Under the pieces are notes generated by a model, which saw only the letters and a program-made list of their open reading frames with translations, did no database searches and was not told the origin of the DNA. DNA of 64,000 nucleotides, from assembly GCA_036426205.1 (NCBI GenBank), contig CM071569.1, forward strand, positions 5,148,876 through 5,212,875, given 5' to 3'. Positions 11,209 through 23,744 of the stretch are shown here, piece by piece (within the stretch, counting starts at the first letter, position 1; each line of letters starts with the position of its first letter). The DNA is from Ascaphus truei. Taxonomy: Eukaryota; Chordata; Amphibia; Anura; Ascaphidae. The position numbers and the translations under genes were made by a program.

Positions 11209-11329
11209 TATATGAATATCATAGTAGTTGTAGCGAATTGCGAGTAAGAACCAGCACTGCTTGCTATATTCCTGAGCGTGACTACAGTATGTTTACTATC
11301 CTGCATCAGTTTTAAATCGCTCAGCTGCT

Positions 11330-11700
11330 ATACACTGGCGACACACTTTATTGCAGTGTGGCCAGTACCGCAAGCCGGGAGATTTCCCGGCTTGCAAGTG
11401 GCAGCCCCTCGGCGTGCAGATGCGCGGTCACGCGTCATCGGGTGCCTGCGCCCCCTGCATGCACGTCCAGGGCTCCCCGAGGGAGCCCTGGTGTCCCGCG
11501 ATGTGGGGGACGGCGGCAGGGGGTTCCGGGGGACCCGGCGGACCCGGAGAGGAGAGGGGGAAGCCGCGATCGGCGGGCCTCTCCTCCGCTGCTTCGGCGC
11601 GCGCCCGGCACCCTCCGGCGCGCGCCAGGTAACTGCTGCGGCCGAGAACGGGCAAATGCTCGAATAAACTCGGCCGCAGCAGTATTAAGTATGGAGGGTC
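11330..11700. repeat. CpG-dense block with strong hairpins
   Basis: A GC-rich interval in otherwise AT-rich DNA. It contains an 11-bp perfect hairpin at 11370-11395 (GCAAGCCGGGA/TCCCGGCTTGC, 4-nt loop). It also has a 15-bp perfect inverted repeat at 11632-11646 and 11669-11683 (ACTGCTGCGGCCGAG). GGCGCGCGCC occurs twice nearby. Overlapping frames in all phases are GC-driven and show no domain. The hairpins suggest a GC-rich non-autonomous transposon more than a CpG-island promoter (inference). Confidence 0.55.
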
Positions 11701-13800
11701 CTCATGCTATTTTCAGATGTCTGCAATAAATTTCGGACCACTATTGTTATATAGTAATGTGTCTTTTGTATCACACATAGGATACAATTATTGCTAACAG
11801 ATAATATCAACGAATGGGACATTTTTCAAACCATATGTATCCCACTGCTCAAGTAATAAGCAAGCTCTGCATTTATATATAGGCTTGTTGATACACACAT
11901 TGTGCTGGACGTTGGAATTCCGATTTGATCAGTTTTTACAGTTAGGCAAGCAACTAATATGTCCTCCAACTGTTGATTTAATATAACCAACGTTTTTTTG
12001 TATACTTACCTGATATTAAGTTGTGATCTCAGCATTATTGCGACTGAGTTATTTTTTCCTCTTGGTGGATTACCACTAAAGTAACTACAGTATATACTCC
12101 ATCTTAGTGAGTGATTGTGGCCTCGCGTATAGGCGATACTAGGGATAATGGTCATGGTGGATTTATTGTTTATACCATTCCACTATGGTGTAACCAATGA
12201 GTCTTCCTGGTTCCAAACATAGACACTGGTGACTGGTCATATATATAGGATATACAGGAATACACTATTGGACACCACCTTCTTTCAATCCGGATTTCTA
12301 CCCTTGAGGTATACTTTCCTGACTGAGTGACCAAGCTTAGCTTGTATCAGTTAATGTGCGTCTTTTATGTTTAATTGGTGTTTGTTTGTCCAACATTATT
12401 TTCTACACATCCTTAATAAAGGTTATATTTTAGCTCAATCAATACTTTGGCTTTAGTGTGCTGTATATAGGGGCCCTTCTTTTCCTTGCTTCAGCGAGGT
12501 TTCATTCCCATATGATTATATGCTCCTAGCACCTTATCCCTTTGGGACTGTTGCAAGAGACATTCCCATCTTTCACCCCACCTGCCCCTTGAACTGTTTT
12601 TTCTCTTGCAGCTGGAAGACTTCAGTACATAAACCCCTCTGATACATAGCACGCTATGGAGTCTAAGTATCAAGAAACGGGTCTGTGCTTACACATTTGG
12701 ATCCCATAAAATTGCCTTTTTTTCTGTCCGAAACGCAACATATTTTTTAAGAGACCTTTTACGGCAGCGAAATTTGGCGTATTCTGCGCTAACAACGACT
12801 CACGCCACCTTTAGTGTGACGGAAAAACCCAACGCAGTAGCTGAAGCTGGGACATCTGAAAAGCTGCCCTGTTGGGGTGGGTTTGAGGGTTGGATTTGAG
12901 CTCCCCTGGTGCAGAGAATTCGGAGCACGTACTGTAGTCCTGCCACCCGTGCATATCAGATCAACAATCCAGCACAGGAACTTGCAGATAGCGAAAAAGA
13001 AAAATATCCAGGCCCTCCCGTGGTCGTCTCGTTAAAGAATAAAATGTTTATTTAAAGCAGGTTTCAGTCCAACCTTTCCAAGACTAAGGTCCGAGCTTTA
13101 TCCTTTATTTAGGTCCCTGGAGTGTCCGGCTATTTTTCCTCTTTGCGAAACCTGAATAAATGACATAACCAACACATTTTCGCGGCCTATTTTAGGTGCT
13201 AAATCAAATATTTGTGACGCAACTCACTCTTGCAATATGTTTAAAAAAATAAAAATAATAATATTCTCCATACATAGCCCTTTATACAGTATGTGAGTAT
13301 TGTACTCGTGTGTGCTTGTTTAATAGAGAACAAGAGAATATATATTTTTCTGCAGTGTACTTGTTTTCCAATGCTATTTCAAGTTTTTTTGATAGTATTG
13401 ATAGACGGCTGTGATATGCATGACTTCCTTTCCCCCTGGGAGGATCTGTTCTTTTCTGTTTTGTTAAAAGCACTGCTAAAAATATTCATCTGTTTGCGGC
13501 ATATTGAATTATGAATAATACACTAGCAAATTGTCTTTTATGACCTGCCCAGCAGTGGACCACATACCTTAATTATTAAATATGAACTGGCTGTTTTACT
13601 TTATATTCCTGAACTCAGTCAAATAATTGCTCAAGCAGACAGTTTTGTTTAAATTGCAGACCCACTGCTCTGCCTGGCTGTGTCATTTTCTTATCGTTGT
13701 GTTTGATTTCTCACCGCAGAATGACCATGCAAAGACAGGAGGCTGGGGCTTGTACTCACAAGCCGGTGGTTTAGATTCCAATGTTACAGGTCCGCTCTTA
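11700..13800. other. No gene seen
   Basis: AT-rich sequence with only short frames. AATAAA occurs at about 12414 beside a TTATATTTTAG tract, perhaps a retroelement 3' tail, but I could not assign it. Confidence 0.45.
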
Positions 13801-13802
13801 AC

Positions 13803-13955
13803 AAGGTCTCCCGGGCTGCAAAGCAGAAACACCGCGCCGCCTAATTTATCACAGTGGAAAATGCCATTGCACTCAAAGAGATTCCGGTTTGATAAATCTG
13901 CTGCTGTTCTTTGCCACCGTTTTCAATCCAGGAGTCTTTGGTAAATCGATGCCTC
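13803..13955. mobile_element. Degenerate member of the TGTATCAAAG palindromic family
   Basis: It has the family layout: GTCTCCCGGGCTGCAAAGC on the left, TTTGATAAATCTG centrally, and CCGTTTTCAATCCAGGAGTC near the right end. The termini are eroded (TTTGGTAAATCGAT). Confidence 0.5.
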
Positions 13956-13984
13956 GGGTCCCAAAATTGATGCTTATGGGGATA

Positions 13985-14150
13985 ATGTATCAAGGCAAAA
14001 GTGGAACAATGCTGAAATAAACTAACAGCGCCATACTGGATGTATCAAAGGAAACAGTTCTATTAATGTCCATGGGACTATTTTCTTTGATACACATGGT
14101 GCAGATACAGTATTTTGCCCCAGAATTGTCCCACATTTGCCTTGATACAT
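13985..14150. mobile_element. Palindromic MITE, TGTATCAAGG family
   Basis: Left end ATGTATCAAGGCAAAAGTGG at 13985 is inverted at the right end, which reads TTGCCTTGATACAT up to 14150. About 25 bp match with few differences (including GGAACAAT versus GGGACAAT). The 166-bp unit is non-coding and belongs to the most frequent small repeat class in the window. A further decayed relative follows at about 14160-14300. Confidence 0.75.
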
Positions 14151-14299
14151 ACTGTACACCCTAAATTCTGCCACATTTGTCAGGGAGAGAACTGAAACTG
14201 CTGTAATGGGATTCGTTTCCTTTGATAGATCAGATGCTGTTTTGCGCACTTCAATTCCCCCAGTTTTGCAGCCGGGAAACGTTGGGTAATAACGCCCGT

Positions 14300-16350
14300 A
14301 GGCAGGTATCTCGCAATTGCATTTGTCACTGTACCCTGTTGTCACCTCTTGCTTTATGTGTGTCCGCTGGTGATTTGGTAGAGTAGTAATTTTCATAGTC
14401 ACTATACAAATAGGCCTAAATTGACTAAATGGCGCTATTCGGTAAAACACCCTTTGGCTCTGGAAGACACCTGGCGGGCGAAGTTAAGTGAATGGGCTAT
14501 AGGTGTCTTCCTGCACCAGAAGATCTCTTACGGATTAGCACCCCTTCGTAACAATGGGTCATATTGTAATCAGATGTATAGTCTTCTGCATCTGGATGTG
14601 TCAGTGAATAGTCATTACATTTGGTGCAGATGTCGGTATGCAAAACTTGGTGCTGTGAGTCTGGATACTGTACATTTATTATTATTTTTTGTATGTATGT
14701 TTTTTTGTATTAGGACTCTAACTCCTAAATGCACAGTCCAATTCTCCATAATGGCCTGATTTTCCCCCAGAGTTAGCACCATATGCACTAAGCTAACTGG
14801 ATCTGAAATACGTGGGCCCAGAGTCACTAAATGGTAGATCCTCAGGTGTCTGTTAATGACTTAACTTCGGTCAACATCTCGTTAAGTGCTAATGGGGATC
14901 TTCAAAGCTCAGTAACGATGCGCTAAGTCCTGTTTTTTGGACAGATCCAGCCCTATAACGTGCGTTAGTGTTAATGAAATGCAAAAGAGGTTCCCGCTAA
15001 CAGCGCGTATCGTCAGCGCTCCTTATAGTTACCGCAGGGATTTAATGTTAGGTCAGAGCTAAAGGTGGAATGAGGGGCACAGTAATGACAGTCCCTGCGT
15101 TATGACACATCCCTCGTTCCAGATCACACTGAGTTTGCTGCAATAGGTTTTGCTTCCTGCCTCACGTAACATTACCCCCTCTGGGAATTGCTCTGTATTG
15201 ACGATTGTAATCTTTTGAGCTCTTTAGCTTTTTGAGCACGTTTTGCTTGTTTGTGCATAAGCTCTTTAGCTTTGTGATCACTTTTTGCTGTTTAGTGCAT
15301 GCCCAGCTCTTGGGCTATTGAATGGGCTAGGCACTTTGCATCTTTCTCTATTCTTGGGACTATACTCATTTTATATCTGTGCTCTCTGAAAGCAAGGGGG
15401 GTCCTAACTGAGGGTCTTAAGGGAAGTACCACAGACCCTGGTGGCAGGCAAGAATCGTCGGGGTCACAGGCAGGGATCGGTGGCAGGAAGGCAGAAACAG
15501 GGCAGGGGAACAGGAACTTGGACAAGGGAGGAGGAAACAGACGAGGGCAAGCTAGTTCAATAGCAAGAGCCTTTAATAATGTTACCAAAACTTCACAGGA
15601 ACAAAATAGAAACAGACCAGGGGCAGAAGCAAAAGGAGTCCTGTGTTTAGTTTCCCATTTGCACACTGTGCTCCGTTTTTGGACTTATTTCTGTTCATAT
15701 TAATTGTATTTACTCACTGTGCCTTGATTTATCTCTGTCCATGTTTTCTGTGTTTACACACTGATCATTCGCTAGTGTTTTTTTGTTATGATCCTGTTTA
15801 CCATTTAGTAAATATCTAATGTTGGCATATCTATTTCACATTGACTCATTATTAACCTGTGAGTGCTGGGAACTTAGTTGGGTTTTTGTGTAGATACTTT
15901 TGAGGTTCTTAGGGTCCCTCTCCTGTTCCCGCTGCACCACCATTTCTTATTTGTATAGAATTATTATCTCTATATCCTATACTATCTGTCAGGCTCTTCT
16001 TCAAGTTATGTTTAATGTCCTTTACTTGCTTTAATTTGAGTACTTTTTAGATAAGTTGGACATCTCCTCTGCATGCATACTGTGGTACCTCTTTAAGTTA
16101 ATGTAGAGTAGGCTGAGAACCTGTCACAGCTGTAACCTGCAAAATAGATAAAACATAGAGTAAAAAAACAGCCTGTGACCCACAAGCATCAAAATGGTAT
16201 ACATTGAAACTCCTCCCAATGATGCTCGGTGTCCACAAATAGGAAGTATAGGCCACATGTCTTTGAACCATTTCTATAGAAGACAAGTGGAAAACCTTTT
16301 TCTTCCTAATGCATTTTGTGCCTAGACCATATACAATAGTTATTCCTATT
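14300..16350. other. No gene seen; some repeat-like stretches
   Basis: Short frames on both strands lack domains. A purine-rich patch at 15395-15620 with GGCAGG/GACAGG words looks repeat-derived, but I found no second copy to confirm it. Confidence 0.4.
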
Positions 16351-16354
16351 TGTT

Positions 16355-17783
16355 AGAACTTGACTTTCTAAATGCTGTGATTATTTGTACTCTTCCTATC
16401 CTCCAATAACTAGGAAGTCTCTCCTCCTGCATCTCACTATGCCCTCCCTATTGCTTTTTCCGTTTACTGTTTCCTCACTCCTTTGTGAACGTTTCTGTTC
16501 TCTCCAACTAACCCACTCCCCTCCTATCCACATTTCTTCATCTCTCCTCCCCTTCACCTATGCCTGCACAAATACACTGCACCATTATTTATACACCTGT
16601 AGCACCTGCTCCCCCCTGCCACGGAAGATCTGCCACTACATGGATGTTTCCCCCAGTGCTGTAGCTCACCTGCTGGTTCAGGAGGACTGAGTGGCTTCGC
16701 AGTTGGAGTTTGGGAGCAGCAACAGGGCAGGCTTTCTTCATCTCTTTACTGTGCAGCGCCTCCATCCCATGAATATCTTGCTGAGTGCAGGATGTTCCCC
16801 ACAGGCAATACTCCTTCCCAGTAAGCACAACACACCATAGTTGGTAAAATGGCAGGTTTATTGTATAACAGCATGATACATCTCCTGCCATGGAGCAGAC
16901 CCCAGGGGCTTGAGGCCCTAAGAGCCCCTCCCAATCTCCTTGACCAATGTGAGGGTATCACACTGTCTCATAATCAACACACTCAATTTGGTGGAGTGTC
17001 AGCTTTTATACCCAGGGGAAGGGCTTGTAACCCCGCCACATAACAGGCATCGCACCATATACATGTGACCCAGTCAGTACCCTCCCCAGGTATAACACTC
17101 CAACTGCCATTTTAGGCCTGACCCTGGATAAGACAACAAAGTACCCATCCAGGTTGCAACTTCAGGCTAGGCCCTGCACAGGAGATTATCCCCAACACTA
17201 CCTGTTCCTATCAGGATTTATAGTGTTGAGGCCAGTAGAAGGCTATAGCCAGGGCTCTTGCCTACACACCTCTCTCCAGACAACTTCTTTACCCCTCAAT
17301 AAAAAGCACCAACACAAATCCTCTATTCACACCCTCTACCTACTCCTTCCTGCTTCTGGGGATCGCCCCTAAGCCCAAACCCAGACATAAACACACCTGC
17401 TCTCACCCACGCCTCCTGCCATCTCTTCACCTGTAAATGGTGTTAATTCTGATTTAATAGTGTCTAACCTTAAAACTCGCCACACAAATCAAGTATCCCA
17501 ATAGCCTGCACTCATGGCTATTGTCCCACACCCACAGTCACTCCTACCACTCATTGTGGCCAAGCACTGCCATCTACAGCACTTATTCCCTCACCTGCTG
17601 TCTCTGTAAGTCTCCCATCATACCACTTAGATTGTAAGCTCTCCAAGGCAGGGATATCCTTTCCTATTGTCTGATTTGGCTGCGCTTATTGTATTATTAT
17701 AATTCCCTGGACTGTATTCTTTGTGAAGCGCGGAGTACACTTTTGGCACTAGATAAATAAAGACTTACAATACAATAATGTAT
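16355..17783 (+). mobile_element. Retroelement 3' tail, interrupted by a solo LTR
   Basis: The two parts (about 16355-16597 and 17267-17783) match, on the opposite strand, the uninterrupted copy at 46894-47610. Joined, the element is about 760 bp, close to the antisense copy. The shared 3' end has GATTGTAAGCTCTCCAAGGC, then GCGCGGAGTACAC, then AATAAAGACTTACAATACAAT. It codes for nothing recognisable and is probably a LINE 3' UTR or a large SINE. Confidence 0.75.
16598..17266 (-). mobile_element. Solo LTR, 669 bp, with CACC target duplication
   Basis: The insertion starts TGTAGCACC and ends GCCTACA, giving TG...CA ends with inverted TGTAG/CTACA. It is flanked by CACC at 16594-16597 and 17267-17270. 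The empty site is visible in the antisense relative at about 47385 (ATACACCTCTCTCC after reverse complementing). Orientation is inferred as minus because CTATAAA (complement of 17217-17223) and AATAAA (complement of 16857-16862) are correctly ordered on that strand. No internal coding region remains. The 4-bp duplication fits Ty3/Gypsy-type elements. Confidence 0.75.
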
Positions 17784-17789
17784 GGTACA

Positions 17790-18650
17790 GTAGGAAGCTC
17801 ACTTACACAATCTCTGACACCATCTGTGGCTTCATTTGGAGCAGGAATATTTAGCGTAAATGAAGAATGTTTACTAATGAACCCCCTCTCATATGCTTAA
17901 AATGACTCATGCCTGGTAGGAAACTATCTGGTACCCAACTGCATTGCCCAGAATGCTTTGCTTCTGTGAGCAACACTTGACAAGAGTGAGGTTTCATTAC
18001 ATATAGCAAGTGACAATAAACTGAGGCTTCAAATACATGAGTCACTGGCACATTATCATCTTAGTACAGCTAGCGTATGTTTCTTCTATGCTTCAAAGGC
18101 AAACCTACATCAAAGTCGCTGCTGTGTATGAGTTGGCCACATGTTGCATTAATGAGCACCCAGGATTTGATTTCCAGAAATATTACAATTGTGCCTTAAA
18201 TTGCCCGTAAAGAACTCCTCATTAGTTTCATGGTGGGTCATCTTGTTCCAGTAATGAATGTACTTTTAGTCCTAATCATGTTTATTTTTTTCTTATCTGT
18301 CTCTCCCTCCGGAAAGACAGAGAGTTAGCAGCAAATGACTCTGGATCTAAAGTTTATCATACAAACACTGATTAATAATACAAACATTGTGCTCCAGCAG
18401 GTTTGACAGATACATTTGACAAAATGATTAAAAATGGAACAAGGGGCATTTACTAACTGCTCTGTTTTTTTGAAGTTACCAAATATTTATTTTTTTCAGC
18501 TAAAATGTCAATGTTATGAGCAGCTCCAACTCGTTCTCAGAGTGCTGTATTTCTATCATTTATAGTACGATAGATTAAATCCTTTTGCGGCTAGGCTTCT
18601 TTGGCAGGGAAAGGGTTAAGCACATGCTAAATGCTGCTCTACACATTGTC
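17790..18650. other. No gene seen
   Basis: No recognisable repeat or coding region; short frames only. Confidence 0.5.
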
Positions 18651-18651
18651 A

Positions 18652-21600
18652 ATGTTAACCCCTAATCCCTCATGCACGGATAATAACCCCCAATCCCTCA
18701 TGTACGGATAATAACCCCTAATCCCTCATGCACGGATAATAAACCACCAATCCACTCATGCACGGATTTATACACCGCCCAATCCTTCATGCACGGATAA
18801 TAACCCCCAATCCCTCATGATGGAATAATAACCCCTATCCCTCAATGTCGGAATAATAAACCCCAATCCCTTCATATGCACGGATAATAACCCCCAATCC
18901 CTCATGCACGGATAATAACCCCCAATCCCTCATGTGATAATAACCCCCAATCCCTCATGCACGGATAATAACCCCAATCCCTCAGGCTGGATAATAACCC
19001 TAATCCCTCATATGAAGGTATAATAAACCTCCACACCTCATGCACGGATAATAAACCCCAATCCCTCAGGCATGGATAATAACCCAATCCCTCATGTACG
19101 GAATATAACCCCAATCCCTCATGCACGGATAATAAACCCCCAATCCCTCATGCATGGATAATAACCCCAATCCCTCATGCACGGATATAAAAATTATACC
19201 CAATCCTCATGCATGGATAATAACCCCTAATCCTCATGTACGGATAATAACCCCCAATCCACTCATGTGAGAATATAACCCCCTAATCCCTCATGCAACG
19301 GATGATAATACCCCAATCCCTCATGCATGGATAATAACCCCAATCCCCTCATGAAAACACAATCCTCAGGATATAACCCCCAATCCCTCATGCACTGGAT
19401 AATAACCCCCATCCCCTCATGCCAATGCGGATAATAACCCCCAATCCTCGTCATGCACGGATAATAACCCCCAATCCCTCATGCCACGGATAAACCCCCA
19501 ATCCTCATGCATAGGATAAACCACATCTCAGGACCCCACGGATAATACCCCCACATCCCTCATGCACGGTAATAACCACCAATCCACTCCATGCCACGGA
19601 ATAATAAACCCCATCCTCTGAATGGCTATAACCCCTAATCCTCATGCATGGTAATAACCCCAATCCTCTCACCAACATAGCACGGAAAATAACCCCCAAT
19701 CCCTCCAGCAGGAAAGAACCCCACCTCCACAAGATAAGTAACCCCCAATCCAACGGCAAATAGATAGAACCCCCAATCCCTCCGGACACAGATATAACGC
19801 ACAAATCCCACAGGAGATATAAACCCCAATCCACCAGCACAGATATAACCCCAATCACCCAACAGATAATATACCCCCATCAAAGAACGGATTAACCCCA
19901 TCCTCCGGCACAGATATAATAAACCCCAAACCCCTGGCACAGATATAACCCCCAATCCTCCGAGCACAGATATACCCCCATCCCACAGCACGATAATAAC
20001 CCCTAATCCCTCATGCACGGATAATAACCCCAATCCCTCATGCATGGATAATAACCCCCAATCCCTCATGCACGGATAATAACCACCAATCCCTCATGCA
20101 CGGATAATAACCCCCAATCCCTCATGCATGGATAATAACCCCCAATCCCTCATGCACGGATAATAACCCCCAATCCCTCATGCATGGATAATAACCCCTA
20201 ATCCTTCATGCACGGATAATAACCCCAATCCCTCATGCATGGATAATAACCCCTAATCCCTCATGTACGGATAATAACCCCCAATCCCTCATGCACGGAT
20301 AATAACCCCCAATCCCTCATGCACGGATAATAACCCCCAATCCCTCATGCATGGATATAATAACCCCCTCCCTCATGCACGGATAATAAACCCCAATCCT
20401 CATGCATGTATACACCAAGTCCTCATACGGATAATAACCCCCAATCCCTCATGCACGGATAATAACCCCAATCCCTCATGCACGGATAATAACCCCTAAT
20501 CCCTCATGCTACGATATATAACCCCAATCCCTCATGCACGGATAAAACCCCAATCCTCATGCATGATAATAACCCCAATCCCTCATGCACGGATAATAAC
20601 CCCAATCCCTCATGCATGGATAATAACCCCTAATCCCTCATGTACGGATAACCTACCCCCCCAATCCCTCATGTACGAAAACCCCTATCCTCCATGCCCT
20701 AATATAACCCCATCCCTCATGCATGGATAATAACCCCTAATCCTCATGCAGATATACCCATCCCTCATGCATGGATAATAACCCACCCATCCCTCATGCA
20801 GGATATAACCCAATCCCTCATCATGGATAATAACCCCCAATCCCTCATGCACGGATAATAACCCCCAATCCCTCATGCCGGATAATAACCCCCAATCCCC
20901 ATTCACGTATAATACCCCCATCCCTCATGCACGGATATATACCCACCCCCAATCCCTCATGCACGGATAATAACCCCAATCCCTCATGCACGGATAATAA
21001 CCCCCAATCCCTCATGCATGGATAATAACCCCTAATCCTTCATGCATGGATAATAACCCCTAATCCTTCATGCACGGAAATAACCCCAATCCCACCAGCA
21101 CGGAAAATAACCCCCAATCCCTCCAGCAAGGCTAGTAACCCCCAATCCCTCCGGCACAGATAATAACCCCCAATCCCTCCGGCACAGATAGTAACCCCCA
21201 ATCCCACAGGAACGGATAATAACCCCCAATCCCACCAGCACAGATAATAACCCCCAATCCCACCAGCACAGATAATAAACCCCCAATCCCACAGAAATAT
21301 AACCCCCAATCCCTCCGGCACAGATAATAACCCCCAATACCCCTGGCACAGATAATAACCCCCAATCCCTCCGGCACAGATAATAACCCCCAATCCCACC
21401 AGCACAGATAATAACCCCCAATCCCACAGGAACGGATAATAACCCCCAATCCCTCTGGCACAGATAATAACCCCCAATCCCTCCGGTACAGATAGTAACC
21501 CCCAATCCCACAGGAACGGATAATAACCCCCAATCCCACAGGAATGGATAATAACCCCCAATCCCACCAGCACAGATAATAACCCCCAATCCCTCCGGCA

Positions 21601-21905
21601 CAGACAATAACTCCCAATACCCCCGGCACAGATAATAACCCCCAATCCCACAGGAACGGATAATAACCCCCAATCCCTCCGGCACAGATAATAACCCCCA
21701 ATCCCTCATGTGGAATAATCACCCCATCCCCGCACAGATATAACCCCCATCCCTCCGCACAGACATACCTCCAAGACCCCCGTCACAGATAATACCCCCA
21801 ATCCCACAGGAACGGATAATAACCCCCAATCCCTCCGGCACAGATAATAACCCCCAATCCCACCAGCACAGATAATAACCCCCAATACCCCTGGCACAGT
21901 ATTTA
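18652..21905. repeat. 28-bp satellite array, two main subfamilies
   Basis: About 3.25 kb of head-to-tail 28-bp units, on the order of 110 copies. From 18652 to about 21080 the unit ends in CCCTCATGCACGGATAATAA or the CATGGAT variant. From about 21080 to 21905 it changes to CCGGCACAGATAATAA, ACCAGCACAGATAATAA and ACAGGAACGGATAATAA variants. All share AATAACCCCCAATCCC. Units between about 19200 and 19990, and parts of 20390-20950, are broken by many small indels. The long Gly/Leu/Ile/Tyr-rich minus-strand frames (up to 213 codons) arise because the complement of the unit lacks stops; they are not genes. Confidence 0.95.
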
Positions 21906-22065
21906 TGGTTAGAATGGAGAGAGGCTTTCCAAAAATGTACATTTTTATTTCAATAAAAGATGAAACAGAAAGTCATTGTACTTTGGGTCTATAAATAAGG
22001 AAGTAGCAGTCCTGTGCCGCGCCTCCCCCCTTCCCCATCCCCCCTCCCCTCCTGTCGCACACTAT

Positions 22066-22223
22066 GGGGCTGATGTATCAAAGTCTCGCGGCTGCAGAAT
22101 TGGAAGTCAAAGAATAACATCCCACTGGAAACTATGGGATTTTTACCTTGATAAACTTGGTGCAGTTTTTTGCCCACGTTTTGCCCCACTTTTACAGCCG
22201 GCAGGCTTTGATACATCAGCCCC
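22066..22223. mobile_element. Palindromic MITE, TGTATCAAAG family (best copy)
   Basis: Left end GGGGCTGATGTATCAAAG and right end CTTTGATACATCAGCCCC are perfect inverses over 18 bp. The homology continues as CTCGCGGCTG versus CCTGCCGGCTG. The 158-bp interior has the shared words TGATAAACTTGGTGCAG and TTTTGCCC. A partial relative lies at about 22325-22480. Confidence 0.85.
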
Positions 22224-22479
22224 TTTGATCACTGAATTCGGGGCAAAGCAAAAGAATTGCAGCAGATTTATTAAACAAATGTGCTTGGGATTTTCTTTCT
22301 TCCCTAAATACAGTGCTCTTTTCTTGCACTGATTTTTGCCCACGTTTTGCAGCCGGGAGGCATTAGTAAGTAGACTCTATAATTTTCCTGGTCATTTGTG
22401 TGCAATTCTAAGGGCTTTATGTATCAAACGTCTCCCTGGTACAGAACTGGGGCAAATAAAGTGCACCATACAGGTGCAG

Positions 22480-22985
22480 CCAGTCTAAATGTCTTCGGTG
22501 CCACTGCCACGCGTGGTCAGGGCATCAAAGGTTTAACCCAGTGGGATGTCCTATTCAGAAGCGTGGACAGCTCCATCGCAGCAAACACTGCCCCCAGGGC
22601 CGTGGACTTTTGATTGTTCCTACACGACGCGGAGGACAGAAAGTCTTACTACATCTGTATATACTGTATGAACCCCCCAAAAATAAAGAAGAATTGTATT
22701 TTACATACGTCTGATCCTCTCACAACAGTCTGTATGGAAGAATACAATTGCTAACCAGCAGAGCTTACAATTAAATTTAGCACCTGCTGCGAATAGAGAT
22801 ACATTTAAAAAGCTTCTGACATATCAAAAGACATATCAGTTAGTGGAAGTCACTCCTAGTTCCTTATTTCATTCACTATAATGGAGGCGCAGAAACAATG
22901 GCATTGTTTTGGAGTCTGCTGAACAGACACAGCAGGAACAGCAGCAGCGTAATGTGCCAGTGTTTTCAATGCTCTGCTGATCATC
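22480..22985. other. No gene seen
   Basis: Short frames only; no repeat structure identified. Confidence 0.45.
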
Positions 22986-22991
22986 TATGCC

Positions 22992-23178
22992 AGGGGTGCT
23001 CATCTCCAGGCCTTAACCCACCCCATCCCCAACCGGCCAGGTTATCAGGATGTCCCAGTTTCAGTACAGTCTTTGACTGAGCCTCTGATTGAACCACCCG
23101 TGCTGAAGCAGGGACTGATTGAGTCACCTGTGCAGAAGCAGGGATATGCTGAAAACATGACCTGTTGGAGGGGCTTAA
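22992..23178. mobile_element. Palindromic hAT-type MITE, copy B
   Basis: Starts CAGGGGTGCTCATCTCCAGG and contains GTCTTTGACTGAGCCTCTGA, GTGCTGAAGCAGGG (twice, with a small internal duplication) and ACATGACCTGTTGG. The right terminus after the GACCTGTTGG block is degenerate. Confidence 0.75.
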
Positions 23179-23179
23179 G

Positions 23180-23740
23180 GAGTGAGGTTGTAGAGAGAAA
23201 GGAGCATAAGTTGCCCCTTCCTAAAAGTATCTTAGCTAATACCTGGCCTATCAGCCCTCAGCTACCCACAGATTGGCTTTAAGACGGATGCTTCCGCATG
23301 GCCATGCTGCATTTTATAGTAAACGTCTGTCACACAGATGTCTAAGGCTGACAAGATAATAAATTATCCATCATGAGTTAGCTGTTGTACCAACAGGGGG
23401 ATGGGAAGGAATGTAAAGGAACAAAGGCTGTTGAATGAAGTCTTTGCTGTTTGAAAGGATGACTGTTTCCTTAGCATTATTATTTCATGCCGATCATGTG
23501 AACACAGCTCATCAAGACGTGTGGAACACTATTTGAAATTCCATAGCTTTCAAAACCACTTCCTACAACGAGCACATTTTGATCATGTTACAGATTTTTC
23601 TCTACGGCTGTCCTCTACAAGTAATGACTCTTCAATTCCAATTTCCATTTTAAGACGCGGATGGTTATTTGTGGAAGTCTTTGGCTACAAATCTGGGGCA
23701 AAAATACGACAGCGGGATAATTAGTGACCAGGGAAAGCGT
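23180..23740. other. No gene seen
   Basis: No plausible coding region or repeat. Confidence 0.45.
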
Positions 23741-23744
23741 TGGT

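Noticed and set aside
11278..11729. Several overlapping frames in a GC-rich block, possible first exon
   Set aside because: GC bias alone opens all frames. No domain, and hairpins point to a repeat.
18652..21905. CRISPR-like array
   Set aside because: Units are contiguous 28-bp repeats without unique spacers, in a eukaryotic context with no cas genes.
18902..21942. Minus-strand frames up to 213 codons that look like repetitive Gly/Leu/Ile/Tyr proteins
   Set aside because: All three phases are open at once because the 28-bp satellite unit lacks stops on that strand; the reading breaks wherever units carry indels.
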